In this document: positions 57,381 to 64,000 of the stretch, one piece after another
Layout: every line of letters begins with the position of its first letter
Position numbering within the stretch: position 1 is the stretch's first letter
Origin: Marinomonas sp. UCMA 3892
Lineage (GTDB): Bacteria; Pseudomonadota; Gammaproteobacteria; Pseudomonadales; Marinomonadaceae
DNA length: 64,000 nt
Direction of reading: 5' to 3'
Assembly (NCBI RefSeq): GCF_012726345.1
Contig: NZ_PTXN01000012.1
Location: 1 to 64,000 of the forward strand
Translations under genes and position numbers: made by a program
The notes under the pieces: model-generated
Told to the model about the DNA's origin: nothing
Databases searched by the model: none
The model's input: only the letters and a program-made list of their open reading frames with translations

Positions 57381-60300
57381 TTACAAATATGAAATATTCA
57401 ACTTATGTGTTCCACCATCCAGCGGTACGCGCACAATGTTGTTGGTAATTTGAATATCCATGCCATCCACCACAGCTCGGATTCCACTTCGTACTAAAGA
57501 GTCTTCTATGGGGTCTTCAGTTTTTGAAAAATGAGCGCGATCAGCCGATTGCTCGACGGTTATAAAGTATTCCGTATCGTCGACTTTTACGGTGGCTTCA
57601 AATCCCGGCCAACCTAACGGAATACAAGGCTGAATCGTCAGTTCCTTGCCTTCTCGATGAATACCAAGTATGCCTTCCATTCCTGCACGATACATCCACC
57701 CTGCTGAGCCTGTGTACCAAGTCCAACCGCCGCAGCCTGTATGAGGCGCAACCGAATACACATCCGCTGCGACCACATAAGGTTCAACTTTATAACGCTC
57801 GGTGTCTTCCGCATTCAGCGCGTGATTGATCGGGTTGAGCAAATTAAACAAGTCGCTGGCTTTGTTGCCATCACCCAGTTTGGTGTAGGCTAAAATCGCC
57901 CACATGGCGGCATGACTATATTGACCACCGTTTTCCCGTAAGCCCGGTGGATAGCCTTTGATATAACCCGGATCATGACTGGTTTTATCAAATGGCGGCG
58001 TAAACAATAACGCCAATTTTGACTCAGGTTGAATCAAATATTGCTCGACTGATTCCATGGCTTTCGCGGCGCGTTCTGGTTCGCCCGCTTCAGACAATAC
58101 CGCCCAAGATTGCACAATAGAATCAATTTGGCATTCGTCGTTGTCTTTAGACCCCAACCAACTGCCGTCATCAAAGTTTGCTCGACGATACCATTCGCCA
58201 TCCCACGCTTTTTCTTCAATGGCTTCTCGAACTTTACTGGCATGCGTCACCCAGTTTTGCACTCGTTCGTCTTCATCACGAATTTGCGCCATGGGCGAGA
58301 ATAAATTAATAGTACGAATCAGCAACCAACCTAACCAAACACTTTCCCCTTGGCCGCCTTCCCCAACACGGTTCATGCCATCATTCCAATCGCCCGTGCC
58401 CATTAATGGCAGGCCATTTTCGCCCGTCAGTTCAAGACATTGATCCAACCCGCGAGCACAATGCTCAAATAAGGTTGCCGACTCGTCCGATTCCGTAGGA
58501 TGAAAATACGCGTCATGCTGATCCGCCGCCAATAATGGTCCTTCGATAAAGGCGATTTTTTCGTCCAAAATAGACGCATCACCGGAGGTTTCAATGTAAG
58601 TTGCCGTGGCATACGCTAGCCAGACTCTATCGTCAGAAATATGCGTACGCACGCCCTGCCCGGTATGAGGCAACCACCAATGCTGCACATCGCCCTCAAT
58701 AAACTGACGGCTCGCTGCACGCAAAATATGCGCTCTGGTCATATCCGGTCGTCGGAATGTCATCGACATACCGTCTTGTAATTGATCCCGAAAGCCATAC
58801 GCGCCGCTAGCTTGATAAAACGCTGAACGCGCCCACATGCGACACGCCACCGTCTGATAAAGTAGCCAACCATTGAGCATGATATCCATCGCTCGATCAG
58901 GCGTTTTCACCTGAACTGCGCCTAACAAGGTATCCCAATGCTGTGTCACGTCAGCCAGCACTTGATCCAAATCCGCATGGCGATATTTCTCGATCAAATC
59001 GCGGGCTTTGCCGACCGAAGCACATTGCCCCAGCAAGATCACCACTTCCACCGATTCATCTGGTTCCAGCTCAACGATAGATTGCTGTGCAGTACAAGGA
59101 TCCTGTCCTGCGCCAATGCTGCCAGACAAAGACGAATCCCTAAGCAAAGCCGCTGGTGCATTCATGCGACCATTGCGTCCCAGAAACTCGGTGCGATCTG
59201 TCGTCCAGGTCGACTGCATCCCGCCCATATCGGCAAAAGCAACACGCCCCGGAAACGCCACATTCCAGCGATTACAGACGAACAAGGCGTTTGAACCAGC
59301 AGAATCCAAATCCGTGGTAATAAATGGTGCAGACGTTCCACGAGCTGTGCCTAACACCCATTCGGCGTAAGACGTAACAGAAAATCGACGACGTCGCCCC
59401 GTTTGGTTATGCAGAGTTAAGCGTGAAATTTTAATCGGATCTGCCAAAGGTACGTATTGCAATAAGGTCAGCGCCAAGCCATCCGCTTGATGTTCAAAGC
59501 AGCTATAACCACGACCATGATGAGCAACAAATGCACTTGGATTAGCTTTGTTGTTCGCTTGATTAATAGAACTAAGCGGCTGAGCCGTGGCGCCAAACAA
59601 TTCCAAGCTGTCTTCATCGCGCACGTAAATTGCTTCGCCAGACGGATTAGAAACGGGATCATTACACCAAGGCGTTAGCTGGTTCTCGCGGCTGTTTTCC
59701 GCCCACGTATAACCACTGCCTTCGACCGACACATGAAAGCCAAAACTCGCATTGGCAATGACATTGATCCAAGGTACAGGCGTCGAGGCGCCGTTTTCAA
59801 GAATCACCGTATATTCCCGACCATCTAAACCAAAACCACCCAAGCCATTGAAGAACTCTAGCCCTTGTTTCAGGGCTGCTAACTTGTCCCTGGCTGTTGA
59901 ATTCTTTGCCTTGAATGGAATGACATTACCACCAGTCGATTCATTCAGCGAACGAATCTTCGGCGGCCAAGTCGACGCTGGCGGCAAGCGATGAATATGT
60001 TTACCAATAGATCCTCGACGAGCAATAAGCACCACCCGAGCAACCGATTTCAGCAAATCACGAACCTGCACATCCACCAAGTCTGCACGCAAAACATACA
60101 CAGCGCCTTGCACATGATCACCGTTAGACTTATCGATTAGTCGAGGCCGTGATTGGCTACTTCGTACTGCGGTTTCAATGGCAATTTGCAAGTCTTGTAA
60201 ATAAGAACACGCGTGCTCATTGATGATCACCAGATCCACTGCCAGACGCTTCATGCGCCAGTATTCATGGGCGCGCAATAATTGCTTCACTTGATCAATG

Positions 60301-63300
60301 TCTTCGACGTCATCAATGCGCAACAGCACAATGGGCAAATCACCACTAATCGAATGCGGCCAAAGTACAGACTGACCCGCCATGCCGCGATGAATGGAGT
60401 CGGCTGAAACACGAAAACGCGGATCGGCGTAAATAATCGGCGCAGCAAGTCGTTGGAAATCGCCTGCCTCGGTTGGGCTAATATCCAAATGACGCAATTG
60501 CACTTGCGCCTGCGTCCACGCCAAGGTTTTCGCTCTGTCATAGGCACTGCGGTCATGATGTCGATCAATAAGATCCATTAATTCTTCACGAGAAGACGCC
60601 ACAACTGTCCAAAACGCCACTTTCACCACACTGCCTGCTGGCACATGAACGGCATAGCGTAACGAGAAAATAGGATCTAGCACGGTCCCAATTGAATTGT
60701 TCAGATCGACACTTTCAACCGACGAATCGTCACAATCAAACGCCGCGGCGGTGGCAATGGAATTACCTCGTCCAATAAACAAGGCACGGTTGGTTTCATA
60801 TTGAGGATCGGCCGTCACTTCCCCTTCTACAATGGCAAAATGCGCCGCCCAAATTGAAGGCTCCTGCGCAGCCCGTTTGCGCCGAGTCGCGATTAGCGCA
60901 TTGTATTCAGGAACATATTCCGTTTGCACAAACATCTTGGCAAAGGCCGGATGAGCGTTGTCTGAGGCTGGTGTCGTTAACACCAATTCAAGATAGGACG
61001 TCAGTTCAATGTCATAAGCCGCTCGACCATTGTTACTCAAGGAAATACGACGTACTTCGCCATCGTCTTCACCGGAAACCAACACATCCATTGTTGTGGT
61101 TAGCTCACCATCATGACGCACAAATTCCGCATGATCTTCTTCAAACACACCTGCCGGATAATGACCTTCGTCTTGCAAAGGCTGAGCAGAACTCGACCAA
61201 AGCTGACCTGTATTTTTATCACGTAAGAAAATGAAACTGCCGTAATAATCGCATGTGGTATCTTCCTGCCAGCGGGTCACCGCAATGTCGCGCCAACGAC
61301 TGTAGCCTGCGCCAGTGGCGGTCAACATCACCACATAGCGACCGTTCGATAACAAATGCGTAATGGGCGAGCCTGCAGCTGTTGGGCTTAGGCGTCGAAC
61401 GATCGGCGCAATTACCGTTAAAGTGGACGCGAAGGTTTTCACTTCTTCTGCCCGGGGATGACTAATACAAACATCTCTTGGCATACGTTCTTGCAATAAG
61501 AGTTCGCACGCCTGAATCATCGGTTCTTGATGAAAACGTTGTCTAAACACGCCTTCCAGCAAGGTATTGGCAATGGCAACAATGGTCATGCCCTGATGAT
61601 GGGCCATAAAACTGCGTACAATGGCGACATGGCTTTCAACGGGTAAACGCGTCGGCGTAAAGTCCAGCGCCTCGTAAAAACCATAACGCCCACAAGCGCC
61701 CATGCTGTTTAAGCGCTCATAATTATCAACCGCCGCCTGAGGATCAATCATGGTTGCAAGCCCCGTGGCATAAGGCGCGATCACTCTATTTTCCGCCAAA
61801 CCGCGTTTTAGACCGAGTCCCGGCACACCAAAGTTGGCATATTGATAAGTAAACTCGATATCACGGGCATTATAAGAAGATTCCGACACGCCCCAAGGAA
61901 TGCCAAGCTGTTTGCCGTATTCCTGCTGACGCTCAACGATCAGCCGATTGGTCTGTTCAAGCAGACTGCCCGTTGGCGCTCGCATAATCAGAGACGGCAT
62001 CAAATATTCGAACATGGAACCCGACCAAGAAATCAGCGCCGAGCCATTGCCCATGGGCGTTGCCGCTCGACCAAGACGGAACCAATGCTTGGTCGCCACA
62101 TCACCTTTGGCAATAGCAAACAAACTTGCCAATCGTGCTTCCGAAGCCAATAAATCGTAACAACTTGGATCGAGACTGTTTTCGGCAAGAGAATAACCAA
62201 TAGACAAAAGCTTGCGCTCAGGATCAATGAGAAACGCAAAGTCCATATCTAGCGCCATATTACGTGCCGTGCTCGCCAGTGTTGTTAATCGAGCAAGCAA
62301 AGCGTCTGGCGCTTCACGCTGTTCAAGCGTATCGCGCTGCTGTTCAACCATCAGCTTATTGGCGGCTTCAATCCAATAAATGAAATCAGCATGACGCCCT
62401 TTTGCAATCTCTTCGCCCGAACCCAATGGTCGTTCACGAGCCAATTTCGCGGCTTTATCGGTCAATCGAATTAAAATCGGCGTTAACGCCTCGATAGTCT
62501 GTCGGCTGTTTAATCGACTCTCCATATCATCCAAGGTTGCCAACAATGGATGTTCGCTGTCCGTTGCAGTAACACTCAAATCTGGACTAACAGAATGAAT
62601 AGCTTGTTTTGATTCAGCCACTAAGGATTGTCTAGCCAACGCAATGTTGTCCATAAAACCCGAGCGCACCGTGGAGTGTAGCTTAGCGGTTAAAGTGTCT
62701 TGAGATTGTCCATGAGAAGCTCCAACTTCAGATTCCTCGTGCCATTGCTCGCAACTGTTAGCCAGCGCAATCAAATGCCCCGCGAGATTGCCGCTGTCCA
62801 CCGAAGAAATGTATTCTGGCAACAAGGTATGCAAGCTTTGCGTGCCGTACCAATTGAAAAAATGGCCGTTGTGCTTTGGCAGTTTTTCCAGCGTAACAAA
62901 GGTCGTTTCGAGTCGCTCAATCGTTTCGATTAGCCCCGCCCAACCAAAATCTCGCGCCGCCACTGAAGACAACAAATACAAACCAATATTGGTCGGCGAG
63001 GTTCGATGCGCCACCACAGGCTCTGGATCTTCTTGGAAATTATCCGGTGGTAAAAAGTTATCTTCTTCTGTCACAAAGGTTTCAAAATAACGCCACGTTT
63101 TGCGCGCAGTAAGACGTAAGGTGACCGCACCGACATCGAGATCATCAGGTCGCAACACTTCGGGGGATCGACTAACAAACACGGCGACCAAAGGCGCAAG
63201 ACACCAAAGCAAAGCAAACGGCAACACCAGCAGCCATACCGCCGGATTCACCACAATGACAAACAAGCAAACCGCTAAAGCAAGCAAGGTTCCACTGGCC

Positions 63301-64000
63301 ATATTTTGATAAAAACCCATAACCTTGAGTCGTGGGCTCGCATTACTCTGCGCCGCGGTTGCCCATTCCAAACAACGTCGATGGGTCACACTCAAACGCA
63401 ACAAGGTACGTGTGATCGCATCCAATGAGCGCCAGCTTTGATCAGGCAGAAAGGCGATAGATAAAAAAGTCTGACTCAAAGCAAGGCGTAAATCCCCTAA
63501 CCACAAGCGAAAATGATTGCTAGTGTCGACGCCTGAACGATGAGGAATCATCGAAAAAACGCAGGGCAACAAGGGTGGAATGGCCATGACGGCCAATAAT
63601 ACAGCGCTAAAAAATAACGCCGACGACGGAAACAACAACCAACTTAACGCCAAGGCTAACAGGGTTGTTGGTGCCACCAGCGAACGCCTTAAATTATCGA
63701 GTAGCTTCCAACGCCCCAAACTAGAAACGCCCTGCTCTGTTGGTTTGCTCATAATCCACGGCAACAGCTGCCAATCGCCTCGCATCCAACGATGCTGACG
63801 TTTCGCAGCGGCATCGTATCGAGCAGGAAATTCTTCCACCACTTCCACATCTGATACCAAACCGGCGCGCGCAAAAATGCCTTCGAATAAATCGTGGCTC
63901 AGCATGGTGTTATTGGGCACACGATCCGCCAGCGCGGCTTCAAACATGTCAACATCGTAAATGCCTTTGCCAGTGAAAGAACCTTCGCCGAAAAGATCTT
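57381..64000 (-). CDS. ndvB: Cyclic beta-1,2-glucan synthase, C-terminal 2200 residues (5' end outside window)
   Basis: A giant membrane enzyme that builds and cyclises beta-1,2-glucan (osmoregulated periplasmic glucan). The frame is open to the window edge, where DLFGEGSFTGKGIYDVD precedes the first ATG (63947), so the start lies outside. Visible order: end of the glycosyltransferase domain with KRQHRWMRGDWQ (about residue 65), membrane helices (about 105-150 and 235-280), a glycoamylase-like domain (about 590-850, GVSESSYNARDIEFTYQYAN), carbohydrate-binding folds, and a GH94 phosphorylase domain with the Asp in LMGTGDWNDGMNRVGEGGQG. A complete NdvB has about 2800 residues, so some 600 are missing. 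No neighbours of the pathway are seen. Confidence 0.94.
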   Translation of the reverse strand, partial: DLFGEGSFTGKGIYDVDMFEAALADRVPNNTMLSHDLFEGIFARAGLVSDVEVVEEFPARYDAAAKRQHRWMRGDWQLLPWIMSKPTEQGVSSLGRWKLLDNLRRSLVAPTTLLALALSWLLFPSSALFFSAVLLAVMAIPPLLPCVFSMIPHRSGVDTSNHFRLWLGDLRLALSQTFLSIAFLPDQSWRSLDAITRTLLRLSVTHRRCLEWATAAQSNASPRLKVMGFYQNMASGTLLALAVCLFVIVVNPAVWLLVLPFALLWCLAPLVAVFVSRSPEVLRPDDLDVGAVTLRLTARKTWRYFETFVTEEDNFLPPDNFQEDPEPVVAHRTSPTNIGLYLLSSVAARDFGWAGLIETIERLETTFVTLEKLPKHNGHFFNWYGTQSLHTLLPEYISSVDSGNLAGHLIALANSCEQWHEESEVGASHGQSQDTLTAKLHSTVRSGFMDNIALARQSLVAESKQAIHSVSPDLSVTATDSEHPLLATLDDMESRLNSRQTIEALTPILIRLTDKAAKLARERPLGSGEEIAKGRHADFIYWIEAANKLMVEQQRDTLEQREAPDALLARLTTLASTARNMALDMDFAFLIDPERKLLSIGYSLAENSLDPSCYDLLASEARLASLFAIAKGDVATKHWFRLGRAATPMGNGSALISWSGSMFEYLMPSLIMRAPTGSLLEQTNRLIVERQQEYGKQLGIPWGVSESSYNARDIEFTYQYANFGVPGLGLKRGLAENRVIAPYATGLATMIDPQAAVDNYERLNSMGACGRYGFYEALDFTPTRLPVESHVAIVRSFMAHHQGMTIVAIANTLLEGVFRQRFHQEPMIQACELLLQERMPRDVCISHPRAEEVKTFASTLTVIAPIVRRLSPTAAGSPITHLLSNGRYVVMLTATGAGYSRWRDIAVTRWQEDTTCDYYGSFIFLRDKNTGQLWSSSAQPLQDEGHYPAGVFEEDHAEFVRHDGELTTTMDVLVSGEDDGEVRRISLSNNGRAAYDIELTSYLELVLTTPASDNAHPAFAKMFVQTEYVPEYNALIATRRKRAAQEPSIWAAHFAIVEGEVTADPQYETNRALFIGRGNSIATAAAFDCDDSSVESVDLNNSIGTVLDPIFSLRYAVHVPAGSVVKVAFWTVVASSREELMDLIDRHHDRSAYDRAKTLAWTQAQVQLRHLDISPTEAGDFQRLAAPIIYADPRFRVSADSIHRGMAGQSVLWPHSISGDLPIVLLRIDDVEDIDQVKQLLRAHEYWRMKRLAVDLVIINEHACSYLQDLQIAIETAVRSSQSRPRLIDKSNGDHVQGAVYVLRADLVDVQVRDLLKSVARVVLIARRGSIGKHIHRLPPASTWPPKIRSLNESTGGNVIPFKAKNSTARDKLAALKQGLEFFNGLGGFGLDGREYTVILENGASTPVPWINVIANASFGFHVSVEGSGYTWAENSRENQLTPWCNDPVSNPSGEAIYVRDEDSLELFGATAQPLSSINQANNKANPSAFVAHHGRGYSCFEHQADGLALTLLQYVPLADPIKISRLTLHNQTGRRRRFSVTSYAEWVLGTARGTSAPFITTDLDSAGSNALFVCNRWNVAFPGRVAFADMGGMQSTWTTDRTEFLGRNGRMNAPAALLRDSSLSGSIGAGQDPCTAQQSIVELEPDESVEVVILLGQCASVGKARDLIEKYRHADLDQVLADVTQHWDTLLGAVQVKTPDRAMDIMLNGWLLYQTVACRMWARSAFYQASGAYGFRDQLQDGMSMTFRRPDMTRAHILRAASRQFIEGDVQHWWLPHTGQGVRTHISDDRVWLAYATATYIETSGDASILDEKIAFIEGPLLAADQHDAYFHPTESDESATLFEHCARGLDQCLELTGENGLPLMGTGDWNDGMNRVGEGGQGESVWLGWLLIRTINLFSPMAQIRDEDERVQNWVTHASKVREAIEEKAWDGEWYRRANFDDGSWLGSKDNDECQIDSIVQSWAVLSEAGEPERAAKAMESVEQYLIQPESKLALLFTPPFDKTSHDPGYIKGYPPGLRENGGQYSHAAMWAILAYTKLGDGNKASDLFNLLNPINHALNAEDTERYKVEPYVVAADVYSVAPHTGCGGWTWYTGSAGWMYRAGMEGILGIHREGKELTIQPCIPLGWPGFEATVKVDDTEYFITVEQSADRAHFSKTEDPIEDSLVRSGIRAVVDGMDIQITNNIVRVPLDGGTHKLNISYL

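Noticed and set aside
59008..59370. 120-codon plus-strand frame inside the glucan synthase gene
   Set aside because: It is antisense to the GH94 part of a clearly coding frame.

Overview
The window looks like chromosomal DNA of a marine gammaproteobacterium of the Oceanospirillales. A Marinomonas-like organism is my best guess, from the AT-rich coding style and from protein similarity recalled from memory; no search was run. The left half holds housekeeping genes in the order fimV-truA-trpF-(trpBA)-accD-folC-dedD-cvpA-purF-metZ, which is the Pseudomonas/Oceanospirillales arrangement with trpBA added.

Layout. 1-383: 3' end of a group II intron (maturase C-terminus plus RNA domains V/VI), inserted just past metZ. 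414-12290: the minus-strand block metZ, purF, cvpA, dedD, folC, accD, trpA, trpB, trpF, truA, fimV, mostly overlapping or tightly spaced. 12437-20728: an EAL protein, groEL/groES with a heat-shock-like promoter, fxsA, an alkyltransferase-like protein, yajQ, a panE-type reductase, a cvfB-like S1 protein, a DUF1415 protein and an SrmB-like RNA helicase. 20832-24465: an accessory segment with a TetR regulator, an operator-like palindrome, a DHA2-type MFS efflux pump and a decayed two-partner-secretion transporter (ShlB/FhaC type) gene. It is bounded by a copy of the last 28 bases of ribA at one end and by ribA itself at the other, like the attachment-site duplication of an element inserted in a gene 3' end. 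24466-27530: ribA, an Lrp/AsnC regulator and divergent leuA. 27630-32344: a hybrid histidine kinase (GAF-PAS-PAS-HisKA-HATPase-REC-REC-Hpt) overlapping a REC-GGDEF diguanylate cyclase.

32902-37554: a peptide/nickel-type ABC importer (lipoprotein, two permeases, one fused double ATPase). Its promoter carries a 13-bp palindrome close to the Zur operator, centred on the -10 element; this is the most interesting regulatory prediction here. 37789-49609: a galactoside utilisation locus with an ABC importer, alpha- and beta-galactosidases, a sugar-acid lactonase, KDGal kinase and KDPGal aldolase, that is, part of the De Ley-Doudoroff galactose pathway. An IclR regulator sits in it, and TGGAA-N5-TTCCA-type palindromes lie at both promoter regions. 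Galactose dehydrogenase and galactonate dehydratase are not in the window.

49632-57288: an emrA-emrB-lysR-type efflux operon, a dienelactone-hydrolase-like protein, the divergent lysA/lysR pair and a GFA-family protein. 57381-64000: a very large cyclic beta-1,2-glucan synthase (NdvB/ChvB type, GH94 C-terminus) running off the right edge. I saw no tRNA, rRNA or CRISPR array. Assignments rest on reading motifs and recalled family sequences.
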